Shown: positions 16,773 through 26,962, counted from the stretch's first letter. The stretch is 64,000 nucleotides of DNA from Streptomyces sp. XD-27 (GCF_030553055.1 NZ_CP130713.1:4898001-4962000); one strand, 5' to 3'. The notes: generated by a model from the letters alone, not told the origin. Numbers and translations: made by a program.

Positions 16773-17558
16773 GTGGGAAAACTCGACGGGCGCGTCATCC
16801 TCGTCACGGGCGCGGCCCGCGGCCAGGGTGCCGCGGAGGCACGGCTGTTCGCCGCGGAGGGGGCGCGGGTGGTGCTGACCGACGTCCTGGACGACCAGGG
16901 CGAGGCGCTGGCCGCGGAGCTCGGCCGGGACGCCGCCGCCTATGTCCATCTCGACGTCGGAACGGAGGACGGCTGGACGGCCGCCGTCGCCGCCGCCAAG
17001 GACGCCTTCGGCAGGATCGACGGACTGGTCAACAACGCGGGCGTGCTGCGGGTCAACGAGCTGGTCGACACCCCGCTGGCGGAGTTCGAGGCGGTGGTGC
17101 GGGTCAACCAGGTGGGCGCTTTCCTCGGCATGCGGGCGGTGGCCCCGGAGCTGATGGCCGCGGGCGGCGGGACCATCGTCAACACCGCCTCCTACGTCGC
17201 GCTGTCCGGCATGACCTTCCTGACCGCGTATGCCGCGACGAAGGCCGCCGTCGTCGGGATGACGCGGGTGGCCGCGATGGAGCTGGCCGGGCGCAACATC
17301 CGGGTCAACGCGATGTGCCCGGGAGCGGTGGACACGGCCATGACCAACCCGGCCCTGCTGGACCCGGACACCGATCCCGCCGAGGTGGCCGAGGCCGCTG
17401 ACGGGCTCTACCGCAAGGTCGTGCCGCTCGCCCGGATCGGCCGCCCCGAGGAGGTCGCCCGGCTCGCGCTCTTCCTGTCCTGCGAGGACTCCTCGTACAT
17501 CACCGGCCAGCCGTTCGTCATCGACGGCGGCTGGCTCGCGGGCGTCTCCGTCCTCTAG
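16773..17558 (+). CDS. SDR-family NAD(P)-dependent oxidoreductase (hydroxysteroid-dehydrogenase-like)
   Basis: This encodes 261 residues of a classical short-chain dehydrogenase. Cofactor site TGAARGQGAAEARLFA (residues 12-27) with an acidic D at the end of strand 2 (VLTDVLD) points to NAD. NNAG (about 88), and the catalytic Ser-Tyr-Lys in NTASYVALSGMTFLTAYAAT followed by KAAV, with the C-terminal YITGQPFVIDGGW, complete the set. It looks most like 3-alpha/20-beta-hydroxysteroid and cyclohexanol dehydrogenases. GTG start with AGGGAGG upstream. Flanked by LLM oxidoreductases with regulon operators; it probably oxidises a secondary alcohol in the same route. Confidence 0.88.
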   Translation: MGKLDGRVILVTGAARGQGAAEARLFAAEGARVVLTDVLDDQGEALAAELGRDAAAYVHLDVGTEDGWTAAVAAAKDAFGRIDGLVNNAGVLRVNELVDTPLAEFEAVVRVNQVGAFLGMRAVAPELMAAGGGTIVNTASYVALSGMTFLTAYAATKAAVVGMTRVAAMELAGRNIRVNAMCPGAVDTAMTNPALLDPDTDPAEVAEAADGLYRKVVPLARIGRPEEVARLALFLSCEDSSYITGQPFVIDGGWLAGVSVL

Positions 17559-17579
17559 AATCTGACGCATCGTCAGATT
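17559..17579. promoter_or_regulatory. Perfect CTGAC-N5-GTCAG operator before second LLM gene
   Basis: A perfect 9+3+9 inverted repeat: AATCTGACG, CAT, CGTCAGATT. It begins one base after the SDR stop and ends 33 bases before the GTG at 17613. It is the best copy of the motif shared with 4772, 13430 and 15636. Confidence 0.75.
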
Positions 17580-17612
17580 GTCGAAGCGCCACCGCAACCT
17601 CCAGGAGCGGCC

Positions 17613-18737
17613 GTGGAATTCGGGATCTTTGTGCAGGGATACGTACCGGAGAGCCGGCGGCGGGCCGACCCGGAAGCCGAGCACCACGCGCTGATCGAGG
17701 AGACCGAGTACGTCATCCAGGCCGACCGGTCCGGCTTCAAGTACGCCTGGGCCTCCGAGCACCACTTCCTGGACGAGTACTCGCACCTGTCGGCCAACGA
17801 CGTCTTCCTCGGCTATCTGGCGCACGCCACCGACCGCATCCACCTCGGCTCCGGGATCTTCAACCCGCTGCCGCAGGTCAACCACCCGGCCAAGGTCGCC
17901 GAGAAGGCCGCGATGCTCGACCATCTGTCCGGCGGGCGGTTCGAGTTCGGCACCGGGCGCGGCGCGGGCAGCCACGAGATCCTCGGCTTCCTGCCCGGCA
18001 TCACCGACATGGACCGCACCAAGGAGATCTGGGAGGAGACGATCGCCGAGTTCCCCCGGATGTGGCTCCAGGAGGAGTACGAGGGGTTCTCGGGCGCCCA
18101 CTGGTCGCTGCCCCGCCGCAAGGTGCTGCCCAAGCCGTACGGCCCCGCCCACCCCGCCATGTGGTACGCCGCCGGGTCGCCGTCCTCGTACGCCATGGCG
18201 GCCGAGAAGGGCCTCGGCGTGCTGGGGTTCAGCGTGCAGAAGGTCTCCGACATGGAGTGGGTGGTCGACTCGTACAAGACGGCGATCGAGCGGGCCCGGC
18301 CGGTCGGCCGCTTCGTCAACGACAACGTCATGGTGACCTCGACGGCGATCTGCGCCGAGACCCACGCGAAGGCCGTCGAGATCGCCGTCGGCGGCGGACT
18401 GCACTACCTCCAGTCGCTGCTCTTCCGCTACCACGACACCTTCCCGCGCCCCGACGGCATCCCCGAGTGGCCGCAGTTGCTCCCCGAGTACACCGAGGAG
18501 ATCGTCGAGCTGCTGATCGCGGAGGAGCTGATGATCTGCGGCGACCCGGACGAGGTGTTCCGGCAGTGCGAGCGCTGGGAGCGGGCGGGTGCCGACCAGC
18601 TGTCCTTCGGGCTGCCGATCGGCATCGGCTACGAGGACACGCTGAACACCATCCGGCTGATCGGCGAGCACGTGATCCCGAAGATCGACACCGATCCGGT
18701 GCACCGGACGACCCGGTTCCGCCAGGCGGCGGGCTGA
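17613..18737 (+). CDS. LLM-class flavin-dependent oxidoreductase (monooxygenase-like)
   Basis: This encodes 374 residues of the bacterial-luciferase fold. It has EFGIFVQGYVPESRR at the start, FKYAWASEHHFLDEYSHLSA (residues 37-56), IHLGSGIFNPLPQVNHPAKV, GGRFEFGTGRGAGSHEI and a C-terminal WERAGADQLSFGLPIGIGYE. The EHHF segment and longer length fit FMN-type monooxygenases (limonene- or alkane-hydroxylase-like) better than F420 reductases. GTG start with CCAGGAGCGG upstream. It has the strongest operator of the cluster and is followed 45 bases later by a deacylase gene, likely co-transcribed. A hydroxylating step on an alicyclic compound is an inference. Confidence 0.85.
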   Translation: MEFGIFVQGYVPESRRRADPEAEHHALIEETEYVIQADRSGFKYAWASEHHFLDEYSHLSANDVFLGYLAHATDRIHLGSGIFNPLPQVNHPAKVAEKAAMLDHLSGGRFEFGTGRGAGSHEILGFLPGITDMDRTKEIWEETIAEFPRMWLQEEYEGFSGAHWSLPRRKVLPKPYGPAHPAMWYAAGSPSSYAMAAEKGLGVLGFSVQKVSDMEWVVDSYKTAIERARPVGRFVNDNVMVTSTAICAETHAKAVEIAVGGGLHYLQSLLFRYHDTFPRPDGIPEWPQLLPEYTEEIVELLIAEELMICGDPDEVFRQCERWERAGADQLSFGLPIGIGYEDTLNTIRLIGEHVIPKIDTDPVHRTTRFRQAAG

Positions 18738-18782
18738 CCGCCCACCCGAGAGGCTCGGACCGCGATGGAAGGGAGTGCCGTC

Positions 18783-20525
18783 ATGCTCGACCACGTCATT
18801 CGAGGGGCGTCCCTGGTGGACGGGACGGGCGCGCCCGCGTACGACGCCGACGTGGGGCTGCGGGACGGGCGGATCGCGGCCCTCGGGCCCGCCGGCGCCG
18901 TCACGGAACCCGCCCGCACCACCGAGGACGCGACCGGGCTGGTGCTCGCGCCCGGCTTCGTCGACCCGCACACCCACTACGACGCCCAGCTGTTCTGGGA
19001 CCCGTACGCCACCCCCTCGATGCACCACGGCGTCACCACCGTCGTCGGCGGCAACTGCGGCTTCACCCTCGCGCCGCTGCACCCGGACCGGCCCGAGGAC
19101 GCCGACTACACCCGCCGCATGATGAGCAAGGTCGAGGGCATGTCGCTGGTGGCGCTGGAGCGGGGCGCCCCCTGGAACTGGTCCTCCTTCGGCGCCTACC
19201 TCGACGCCCTGGAGGGCCGGATCGCCGTCAACGCCGGGTTCATGGTCGGGCACTGCGCGCTGCGCCGCCATGCGATGGGGCCGGACGCCGTCGGCGGGCA
19301 GCCGGACCCCGCGCAACTGGAGCGGATGCTGGCGCTGCTGCACGAGGCCATGGACGCCGGGGCCTGGGGGCTGTCCACCACCCAGTCCGGCACCCACTCC
19401 GACGGTGACGGCCGCCCGGTCGCCTCCCGGTACGCGCGGCCGGAGGAGCTCATCGCGCTCGCGCGGGCGGTCGGCGAACACGAGGGGACGCAGCTGGAGG
19501 CCATCGTCGCCGGGTGCCTGGACCGGTTCGCGGACGAGGAGATCGACCTGCTGGTGGAGCTGACCGCCGCCGCCGGACGCCCGCTGAACTGGAACGTCCT
19601 CACCGTCGACGCCGCCGTGCCGGAACGGGTGCCGCGCCAGCTCGTGCCGAGCGAGCGGGCACGCAAGGCGGGCGGCCGGATCGTCGCGCTGACCATGCCG
19701 ATCCTCACCCCCATGAACATGTCGCTGGGCACCTTCTGCGCGCTCAACCTCATCCCGGGCTGGGGCGAGGTGCTCGGGCTGCCCGTGCCGGAGCGGATCG
19801 CCCGGCTCCGCGACCCGCGGGTGCGGGCGGAGCTCCTGCGGCGGGCCCACGCCCCGGAGGCGGGGGTCTTCCGGCGGCTGGCGCACTTCGACCGGTACGT
19901 CATCGGCGACACCTACACGCCCGCCAACGCCGGGCTGACCGGCCGGGTCGTGGCCGACATCGCCGCCGAGCGCGGCCAGGACGCCTTCACCACCCTGGTC
20001 GAGATCTGCGCCGCCGACGAGCTGCGCACGGTGCTGTGGCCGATGCCGACCGACAACGATCCGGACAGCTGGGAGCTGCGGCGCCGCACCTGGGAGCACG
20101 AGGACGTGCTGCTGGGCGGCTCGGACGCCGGGGCGCACCTGGACCGGATGTGCGGGGCGCCGTACACCACGCGCTTCCTCGGCGACTGCCTGCGCGGACG
20201 CCGACTGGTCGGTCTCGAACGCGCCGTACGGATGCTCACCGACGACCCGGCGCGCCTGTTCGGGCTGCGCGAGCGCGGCCGGATCGCCCCCGGCCACCAC
20301 GCCGACCTGGTGCTCTTCGACCCGGAGCGGATCGACGCGGGCCCGGCCACGCTGGTGCACGACCTGCCGGGCGGCGGCCCGCGGCTGGACTCGCGGGCGG
20401 TGGGCGTGGTGAGCGTGCGCGTGGGCGGCGTGGAGACCGTACGGGACGGCACGGTGACCGGCGCGACCCCGGGCCGGGTGCTGCGGTCCGGCCACGACAC
20501 CGCGACCGTCGTCACCAGGGGCTGA
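18783..20525 (+). CDS. N-acyl-D-amino-acid deacylase-like amidohydrolase
   Basis: This encodes 580 residues. The N-terminal beta-sandwich (MLDHVIRGASLVDGTGAPAY) and metal motif FVDPHTHYDAQLFWDP (about residue 59) are typical of D-aminoacylase/dihydroorotase-type enzymes. GNCGFTLAP, the VGHCALRR segment, and HDVLLGGSDAGAHLD-like EDVLLGGSDAGAHLDRM supply further ligands; the C-terminus returns to the sandwich (GRIAPGHHADLVLFDP). I chose the second ATG (18783) because GGAAGGGAG lies just upstream of it. The last gene of the operator-controlled block; a strong hairpin follows. In catabolic clusters such enzymes hydrolyse cyclic amides, lactones or N-acyl compounds; which one is not visible here. 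Confidence 0.82.
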   Translation: MLDHVIRGASLVDGTGAPAYDADVGLRDGRIAALGPAGAVTEPARTTEDATGLVLAPGFVDPHTHYDAQLFWDPYATPSMHHGVTTVVGGNCGFTLAPLHPDRPEDADYTRRMMSKVEGMSLVALERGAPWNWSSFGAYLDALEGRIAVNAGFMVGHCALRRHAMGPDAVGGQPDPAQLERMLALLHEAMDAGAWGLSTTQSGTHSDGDGRPVASRYARPEELIALARAVGEHEGTQLEAIVAGCLDRFADEEIDLLVELTAAAGRPLNWNVLTVDAAVPERVPRQLVPSERARKAGGRIVALTMPILTPMNMSLGTFCALNLIPGWGEVLGLPVPERIARLRDPRVRAELLRRAHAPEAGVFRRLAHFDRYVIGDTYTPANAGLTGRVVADIAAERGQDAFTTLVEICAADELRTVLWPMPTDNDPDSWELRRRTWEHEDVLLGGSDAGAHLDRMCGAPYTTRFLGDCLRGRRLVGLERAVRMLTDDPARLFGLRERGRIAPGHHADLVLFDPERIDAGPATLVHDLPGGGPRLDSRAVGVVSVRVGGVETVRDGTVTGATPGRVLRSGHDTATVVTRG

Positions 20526-20544
20526 GCCGGCGCGGCCCCTGGTC

Positions 20545-20578
20545 GTGCGGCCCGCGGCGGGCGAGCCGCGGGCCGCAC
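20545..20578. terminator. Strong terminator hairpin
   Basis: A perfect 14-bp stem (20545-20558 with 20565-20578, sequence GTGCGGCCCGCGGC and its complement) around a 6-base loop GGGCGA. It lies between the deacylase and the convergent PHP-hydrolase gene. Confidence 0.75.
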
Positions 20579-20700
20579 CGCCGGACAGGCCGTGCGCCCG
20601 TGCGGCGGCGGCCGTACGCGCCGCCCACGGGCGGCATCCGGCCGGTGGCCTCGCCGTTACGACCCGGTCACCGCCCCTTGCCGCCCGCCCGAGGGCCCGG

Positions 20701-22247
20701 CTAAGCCTCGCCCAGGAAGATCGGGTTCGTCAGCGCGGTCATGGGGCCCGGTATTCCCGACGCGCCGCCGTCCGCCGCCGCGTGCCGTACCTCCGCGCGT
20801 ACGTACGCCGCGTACGAGGCCGTGGTCCGCCACTCCACCGTGGCCGACCCGGACGGCGGCAGGGCCGAGGCGAACAGCTGGCCCTGGTCGGTGACGAAGC
20901 GCACCGAGCAGTCCGGCCCGACGCCGGAGACCTCCAGCCGGACCGTCACCGCCTCGCCCCGCCCGACCGCCAGCCGCTCGCCGATGCCCGCGTGCCGCCC
21001 CGGGCCGCCGGTCGCCGAGAACGCCAGTCGGACCGCCGCGGACTCCGCTATCCAGCACCGGCCGGCGCGGATGCCGTCCTGGATCGCCGTGCGCGACAGG
21101 TCGTCGGCGAGCACCACCGTCTGCGGCATCCCCACCACCTGCGGTTCCCGGTGGGCGTCGCTGTGGCCCACGGCCGGCAGCCAGCGGCCGCCCGAGCGGG
21201 CGGCGGCCACCAGGGTGTTGTCCCACTCCGCGATCGTCACCTCGTCATCGGGGTGAAGGTGCCGTTCCACACCTCGACCGCGTCGGCCTCGTTGAAGCCG
21301 AACTTCCAGTTGCAGCCGACGCAGGTGCCGTGCGGGTGCGCCGGGACGACCAGCCCGCCCGCCTGCCGGATCTTGCGCGCGTACCGCCCGAAGGCGTTGT
21401 CCCGGGCCCGGTAGCGCCAGTCGATGAAGACCCCGGGGTCGGTGCCGAGCGCCACCACGTGGCCGTTGCGTGTGGTGACCTCCTCGCCGGTGAGGATCAG
21501 CAGGTCGTCGCCCCACAGGCCCTCGAACGCGCCATGGCTGGAGGTGGTGTTGTGCTCGGTGGTGGTGATGAAGTCCAGCCCCGCGGCACGCGCCGCGGCC
21601 ACCAGCTCCGCCGGGGTGCGTTTGCCGTCCGAGTACACCGTGTGCAGATGGCTGTCCCCGCGGTACCAGGCACGCCCCCGTCCCTTCGCCCGCTGCGGCG
21701 GATACACCGGCCTCGGGGTCTCGCCCTGTTCCCCGAACCGCAGCGTCACCGTCACCTCGTACGCCAGCCCCTGCGGCGCGACCGTGTACGGGCCGAGCAC
21801 GACATGCCAGGTCCCCGCGTTCACCGGACCCGCCAGATACCCGGGCGTGGCCTCCTCCGCGCTGATCGAGAACGCCGTGCGGGCCCCGCCGGACCAGCCG
21901 CGGAAGCCGCGCCCGCCCAGCGCGGTGCCCCGCTCGTCGAATATCCCGATGTCGCAGGCGTTCCCCTGGGTCCCGGACGGCACGGTGGGCTTGTCGTACG
22001 TATAGGAGACGGCGATCTCCCGGACCCCGCGCGGCACCTCGACCGGCAGGTAGACGAAGTCCGGCGCCCCGGTCGGCAGATGCCCGCGGACCGTCCGCGT
22101 CTGCTCGTCCCCCGCCTCCGCCCCCGTTCCCGCCGTCGCATCCGCCCCGTCCCGGTCCTCGGCGTGGGCGAACGTCACCGGGTCGAGTGTCATCGCCCCC
22201 GCCGCACCCGCCAGAGCCGAAAGCCTCAGTACATCGCGTCGTCGCAT
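20701..22247 (-). pseudogene. CehA/McbA-type PHP-domain metallohydrolase, Tat-exported (single-base frameshift)
   Basis: Read across one frameshift this is about 515 residues. A Tat signal (MRRRDVLRLSALAGAAGAM) starts at the ATG 22247. The PHP motifs follow: RGDSHLHTVYSDG, TTEHNTTSSHG, LTGEEVTTRNGHVVALG and VVPAHPHG in the first frame, then AVGHSDAHREPQ in the second. The break falls at a run of four G (21250-21253, plus strand): the first frame ends after WNGTFTP while the second continues DDEVTIAEWDN. One extra base in the run restores a normal protein, so a sequencing error is quite possible. CehA-like enzymes hydrolyse esters or phosphates (carbaryl hydrolase is the type member); the substrate is unknown. 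Two cysteines in GTCVGCNW are unusual. Confidence 0.75.
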
Positions 22248-22426
22248 CCGTGCCCCCAGAGTCGGAAGTGCCGCGTGACACCGTTGTACGCCCACCCGAC
22301 GCGAAGCGAAACGCCTGTGGATAACCGGGTGACGGTGCGAGAACATGCCAGGGCCGGTGCGAGAACATGCACGCGACCAGCACCGAACCCGCTCCATCAG
22401 GTCCCTCGCGGAGGTGTCCACCCGGC

Positions 22427-23278
22427 ATGCGGATCTCCACCACCGTCTTCCTCACCGACGAGACCATCCGGCCCGTCCGACTCGCCCACGAGCTGGAACA
22501 GCGCGGCTTCGCCGCCCTCTACCTCCCCGAACACACCCACATCCCCGTCAGCCGCGACACCCCCGCACCCGGCGGCGGACCGCTGCCCCGCGCCTACGGC
22601 CGCACCCTCGACTCCTTCGTCGCCCTCGCCCAGGCCGCCGCCGTCACCGACCGGATCGGCCTCGCCACCGGCATCACCCTCGTCGCGCAGCACGACCCCA
22701 TCGCCCTCGCCAAGCGCGCCGCCACCCTCGACTTCGTCTCCGGCGGACGGTTCACCCTCGGCGTCGGCTTCGGCTGGAACGTGGAGGAGGCCGCCGACCA
22801 CGGCGTCCACTGGCCCACCCGCCGCCGCCTCGTCCGCGACCGCATGTCCCTGATGCGGGCGCTGTGGGCCGCCGAGCCCACCGCCTACGAGGGGGAGTTC
22901 GGCTCCGTGAGCGCCAGCCACGCCCACCCCAAACCGGTACGGAACCGGCAGCCCGGCGACCGGCTCACCGGCCCCCGCACCCTCCTTGGGGGAGCGGCCG
23001 GGCCGGGGCTGTTCGCCGACATCGCGGCCCACGCCGACGGCTGGCTCCCCGTCGGCGGCCGCGGCCTGACCGAGGCCCTCCCGCGACTGCGCCGGACCTG
23101 GGCGGACGCCGGGCGCGACCCGGCGGCACCGGAGGTCGTCCCGTACGCCGTACTGCCGTCCCCGGGCAAGCTCGCGCACCTCCGCGACCTCGGCATCGCG
23201 GAGGTCGTGCTGCAACTCCCGTCCGGCGACGAGAACGAGGTCCTGCGGACGTTGGACGCGTACGCGCGGTACCTGTGA
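22427..23278 (+). CDS. LLM-class F420-dependent oxidoreductase (TIGR03619-like)
   Basis: This encodes 283 residues. Family features: FLTDETIRPVRLAHELEQRG, ALYLPEHTHIPVSRDTPAP (residues 26-44), DRIGLATGITLVAQHDPIAL, SGGRFTLGVGFGWNVEEA and the C-terminal EVVLQLPSGDENEVLRTLDA. The EHTHIP segment is characteristic of mycobacterial F420-dependent TIGR03619 proteins. The ATG at 22427 is used because the family begins MRISTTVF; an earlier ATG at 22367 would add 20 non-conserved residues. Residues about 160-185 (ASHAHPKPVRNRQPG) are more charged than usual. It is next to fbiC, which makes the deazaflavin precursor of F420. Confidence 0.85.
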   Translation: MRISTTVFLTDETIRPVRLAHELEQRGFAALYLPEHTHIPVSRDTPAPGGGPLPRAYGRTLDSFVALAQAAAVTDRIGLATGITLVAQHDPIALAKRAATLDFVSGGRFTLGVGFGWNVEEAADHGVHWPTRRRLVRDRMSLMRALWAAEPTAYEGEFGSVSASHAHPKPVRNRQPGDRLTGPRTLLGGAAGPGLFADIAAHADGWLPVGGRGLTEALPRLRRTWADAGRDPAAPEVVPYAVLPSPGKLAHLRDLGIAEVVLQLPSGDENEVLRTLDAYARYL

Positions 23279-23412
23279 CCGGGGGTGGGCCGGGGCTGTC
23301 GGGCCGTCGCGCCGCTATTCCCGGACAGGGCCAGGTCAGGCCGTGATCAGTCGCACAGATCCGGTGCCCCGGCGGAGCCGCCCCTGTCACAGCCCGCTCG
23401 TATCCTCGGAGG

Positions 23413-26004
23413 ATGACCACGAGCGCGCAGGGACCCCGCCCGTCCGCCCCCACCGCCAACGCCATGCGGCGTGCGCTCAAACGCGCCCGTGACGGGGTGG
23501 CGCTCGACGTCGCCGAGGCCGCTGTGCTGCTCCAGGCGCGCGGCGCGGACCTGGCGGACCTGTGCGCGTCCGCGGCCCGGGTCCGGGACGCCGGGCTGGA
23601 GGCCGCGGGCCGACCCGGCGTCATCACGTACTCCAAGAGCGTCTTCATCCCGCTCACCCGCCTGTGCCGCGACAAGTGCCACTACTGCACCTTCGCGACC
23701 GTCCCCGGCAAGCTGCGCCGCGCGGGCCACGGAATGTTCATGTCCCCCGACGAGGTGCTGGCCATCGCCCGGCGCGGTGCCGAACTGGGCTGCAAAGAGG
23801 CGCTGATCACGCTCGGGGACAAGCCGGAGGAGCGTTGGCCCGAGGCGCGCGAGTGGCTGGAGGCCGAGGGGTACGACGACACCATCGCGTACGTACGGGC
23901 CGTCTCGATCCGGATCCTGGAGGAGACCGGCCTGCTGCCGCACCTCAACCCCGGCATCATGACCTGGACCGACTTCCAGCGGCTCAAGCCGGTCTCCCCC
24001 TCCATGGGGCTGATGCTGGAGACCACGGCGACCCGGCTGTGGAGCGAGCCCGGCGGGCCGCACTACGGCTCACCCGACAAGGAGCCCGCCGTCCGGCTGC
24101 GGCACCTGGAGGACGCGGGCCGCAGCTCCGTCCCCCTCACCAGCGGGCTGCTGATCGGGATCGGCGAGACGTACGAGGAGCGGGCCGAGTCGCTCTTCGC
24201 GCTGCGCCGCGTCTCCCGCGCGTACCACGGCATCCAGGAACTCATCATGCAGAACTTCCGCGCCAAGCCGGACACGGCGATGCGCGGAATGCCGGACGCG
24301 GAACTGGACGAACTCGTCGCCACCGTCGCCGTCGCCCGGCACATCATGGGCCCTTCCGCCTGCCTCCAGGCGCCGCCCAACCTGGTGGACGACGAGTACG
24401 CGCGGCTCATCGGCGCCGGCATCGACGACTGGGGCGGGGTCTCCCCGGTCACCCCGGACCACGTCAACCCCGAGCGGCCCTGGCCCCAGATCGAGGAGCT
24501 GGCCGAGCGCTCGGCCGCCGCCGGCTTCGAGCTGCGCGAACGCCTCTGCGTCTACCCGGAGTTCGTCCAGCGCGGCGAGCCCTGGCTGGACCCGCGCCTG
24601 CTGCCGCACGTCCGGGCCCTGGCCGACCCGGAGACGGGCCTCGCGCGCGAGGACGCCGTGGTCGAGGGCCACCCCTGGCAGGAGCCCGAGGACGTCTTCG
24701 TCGCCTCGGGCCGTACGGACCTGCACCACACCATCGACACCGAGGGCCGCACCGGCGACCGCCGCGACGACTTCGACGCGGTGTACGGCGACTGGGAGGC
24801 GCTGCGCGAGGCGGCGGCCCCGGGCATGGTTCCCGAGGCGATCGACGCCGATGTGAAGCAGGCCCTGGCCCAGGCCGCCGACGACCCCACCAAGCTCACC
24901 GACCCGCAGGCCCTGGCCCTGCTGCACGCCGAAGGGCCCGCGCTCGACGCCCTGTGCCGGATTGCCGACGACCTGCGCCGCGCCACCGTCGGCGACGACG
25001 TGACGTACATCGTCACGCGCAACATCAACTTCACCAACGTCTGCTACACCGGCTGCCGCTTCTGCGCGTTCGCCCAGCGCAGGACCGACGCCGACGCCTT
25101 CACCCTGTCCCTGAGCCAGGTCGCCGACCGCGCCCAGCAGGCGTGGGATGTGGGCGCCGTCGAGGTGTGCATGCAGGGCGGCATCCACCCGGACCTGCCC
25201 GGCACCGCGTACTTCGACATCGCGCGCGCGGTGAAGGAGCGCGTCCCGGGGATGCACGTCCACGCCTTCTCCCCGATGGAGGTGGTCAACGGCGCCACGC
25301 GCACCGGGATGTCCATCCGCGAGTGGCTGGCGGCGGCGAAGGAGGCGGGCCTGGACAGCATCCCGGGGACCGCCGCCGAGATCCTGGACGACGAGGTCCG
25401 CTGGGTCCTCACCAAGGGAAAGCTGCCGACGGCCACGTGGGTCGAGGTGGTGAAGACCGCCCACGACCTGGGCATTCGCTCCTCGTCGACCATGATGTAC
25501 GGCCACGTGGACCAGCCCCGCCACTGGCTGGGCCACCTGCGCCTGCTCGCCGAGATCCAGCAGGAGACCGGCGGCTTCACGGAGTTCGTGACGCTGCCGT
25601 TCATCCACACCAACGCCCCGGTCTACCTGGCGGGCATCGCCCGCCCCGGCCCCACGACCCGCGACAACCGCGCGGTCACCGCGATGGCGCGGCTCCTCCT
25701 CCACCCGTACATCACCAACATCCAGACCAGCTGGGTGAAGCTCGGCGCGGACGGCGCGGCGGAGATGCTCCGCTCCGGAGCGAACGACCTGGGCGGCACG
25801 CTCATGGAGGAGACCATCTCCCGCATGGCGGGCTCGTCGTACGGCTCGTACCGCTCGATCCGGGACCTGATCGCCATCGCCGAGGCGGCGGGCCGCCCGG
25901 CCCGCCCCCGGACGACGACGTACGGCGAGGTCCCGGCCGAACGCCAACAGGCGGCACTGGCCTCGGACGGACACCTGCCGGAGCTGCTGCCGGTGCTCGA
26001 CTGA
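23413..26004 (+). CDS. fbiC: FO synthase (bifunctional CofG/CofH, FbiC)
   Basis: This encodes 863 residues with two fused radical-SAM domains. The CofG half has [10 protein letters not shown] (near residue 82), the CofH half [10 protein letters not shown] (near 544); each CxxxCxxC binds the [4Fe-4S] cluster. FbiC joins tyrosine and 5-amino-6-ribitylamino-uracil to FO, the chromophore of coenzyme F420. Length and layout are normal for Actinobacteria. The ATG sits directly after CGGAGG with almost no spacer, so either the next Met (residue 17) is used or the leader is short; family alignment favours the first. Three LLM enzymes upstream are likely users of F420. A second, broken copy of its 3' end occurs at 32189-32297. 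Confidence 0.97.
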   Translation: MTTSAQGPRPSAPTANAMRRALKRARDGVALDVAEAAVLLQARGADLADLCASAARVRDAGLEAAGRPGVITYSKSVFIPLTRLCRDKCHYCTFATVPGKLRRAGHGMFMSPDEVLAIARRGAELGCKEALITLGDKPEERWPEAREWLEAEGYDDTIAYVRAVSIRILEETGLLPHLNPGIMTWTDFQRLKPVSPSMGLMLETTATRLWSEPGGPHYGSPDKEPAVRLRHLEDAGRSSVPLTSGLLIGIGETYEERAESLFALRRVSRAYHGIQELIMQNFRAKPDTAMRGMPDAELDELVATVAVARHIMGPSACLQAPPNLVDDEYARLIGAGIDDWGGVSPVTPDHVNPERPWPQIEELAERSAAAGFELRERLCVYPEFVQRGEPWLDPRLLPHVRALADPETGLAREDAVVEGHPWQEPEDVFVASGRTDLHHTIDTEGRTGDRRDDFDAVYGDWEALREAAAPGMVPEAIDADVKQALAQAADDPTKLTDPQALALLHAEGPALDALCRIADDLRRATVGDDVTYIVTRNINFTNVCYTGCRFCAFAQRRTDADAFTLSLSQVADRAQQAWDVGAVEVCMQGGIHPDLPGTAYFDIARAVKERVPGMHVHAFSPMEVVNGATRTGMSIREWLAAAKEAGLDSIPGTAAEILDDEVRWVLTKGKLPTATWVEVVKTAHDLGIRSSSTMMYGHVDQPRHWLGHLRLLAEIQQETGGFTEFVTLPFIHTNAPVYLAGIARPGPTTRDNRAVTAMARLLLHPYITNIQTSWVKLGADGAAEMLRSGANDLGGTLMEETISRMAGSSYGSYRSIRDLIAIAEAAGRPARPRTTTYGEVPAERQQAALASDGHLPELLPVLD

Positions 26005-26042
26005 CGCCTGGTGGCTGGGAACCCGGATGCCGGTGCCGGACA

Positions 26043-26064
26043 GGAAGGGGGTGACGCCCCCTCC
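26043..26064 (+). terminator. Terminator after fbiC
   Basis: GGAAGGGGG and CCCCCTCC pair around TGACG, 39 bases after the fbiC stop, nested in an outer GGCTGG/CCAGCC pair. Confidence 0.55.
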
Positions 26065-26084
26065 ACCAGCCCAAGGTTGACGCT

Positions 26085-26925
26085 TTGCCAGACACCGCCA
26101 TACGCGGCCACGCGCCGCGCACGACCGACCGCGCGCGCCCGGCGGCCTGCACGATCGACCGCGCGCGCCCGGCGGCCCTACCGTCCCGGCTGCCCTCGCT
26201 CACCGGCCTCCGTTGGATCGCGGCAGCGACGATCTTCGGTTACCACGTGATGCTGGAGTCCGGGTTCTTCGCCGACAAGCAGGCGCGGGGCGTTTTCGTC
26301 ACCTTCCTGGCGGCGGCCGCGTATCACGTGGTGGTGGGCCACCGCTGCCGCCTGCGTCGCCGGCGTCATCTGCCTGCCCGTCGTCGCCACGTGGCGGAGC
26401 GAACCGACCGTTGGCGGCGACGCCTTCTACGCCGTCTACCAGTTCCCGCCCGCTCGTCTCCTGGAATTCGTGCTGGGCATGGTGCTGGCTCTCCTCGTAC
26501 GGGACGGACGCTGGCGCGGCCCCGGGATCGTCTGCTCGACGGCGGTATGGGTGGCCGGGCTGCTCCTGACCCGGGAGATCGTCCGCGTCACCGACGAGCC
26601 CCTGCTCGCCTGCGCGGCCACCGGCATCGTCGGATGCGCCCTGCTCATCCCGGCGGCCGCCCGCGCCGACGCGGAAGGCTCCGTCTCGGTGTTCCGAACT
26701 CCGCGGCTGGTCCGGATGGGCGAGGTGTCCTTCGCGTTCTATCTGGTGCACGAACTGGTCCTTTTCACCGCCGTCACCCTGTTCGGCGGCCACCCCAGGC
26801 TCGCGACGACACCGGCGCTGGCACTCACCGCGGCCTGCTTCTGCACTGCCCTGGTGCTCGCGGTCCTGCTGCACGACCACGTGGAGAAGCCGTGTGTGCG
26901 GTTGTTGACGCGGAAGCGGCGGTGA
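26085..26925 (+). pseudogene. Acyltransferase-3 family membrane protein, internally deleted
   Basis: The first part (26085 to about 26330) reads as an acyltransferase-3 start: LPSLTGLRWIAAATIFGYHV followed by ESGFFADKQ and GVFVTFL. The frame then changes, and from about 26425 a second frame gives FYAVYQFPPARLLEFVLGM and a C-terminal set of membrane helices ending HDHVEKPCVRLLTRKRR, which is the usual end of OafA-like proteins. Roughly 150-200 central residues, including the catalytic region, are missing. The 5' end also holds a 22-bp direct repeat (26126-26147 and 26156-26177) inside the N-terminal tail. Intact relatives O-acylate polysaccharides or macrolides; this copy should be inactive. 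Confidence 0.7.
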
Positions 26926-26962
26926 CGACGCTGACCACCCATCGCCGACCACCTTCATTGCG

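Noticed and set aside
15603..20495. A 1630-codon open frame on the minus strand
   Set aside because: It runs antisense to six well-supported genes in phase with their third-position G/C bias and shows only His/Arg/Val/Gly-rich low-complexity sequence without any domain.
20592..20720. tRNA-like GC-rich fold after the deacylase
   Set aside because: The hairpins are long perfect stems without cloverleaf spacing or a CCA/T-loop consensus; no tRNA or rRNA was recognised anywhere in the window.
23562..26054. Long overlapping open frame in another phase of fbiC
   Set aside because: The sequence is Arg/Gly/Ala-rich shadow coding; the fbiC frame contains both radical-SAM motifs.
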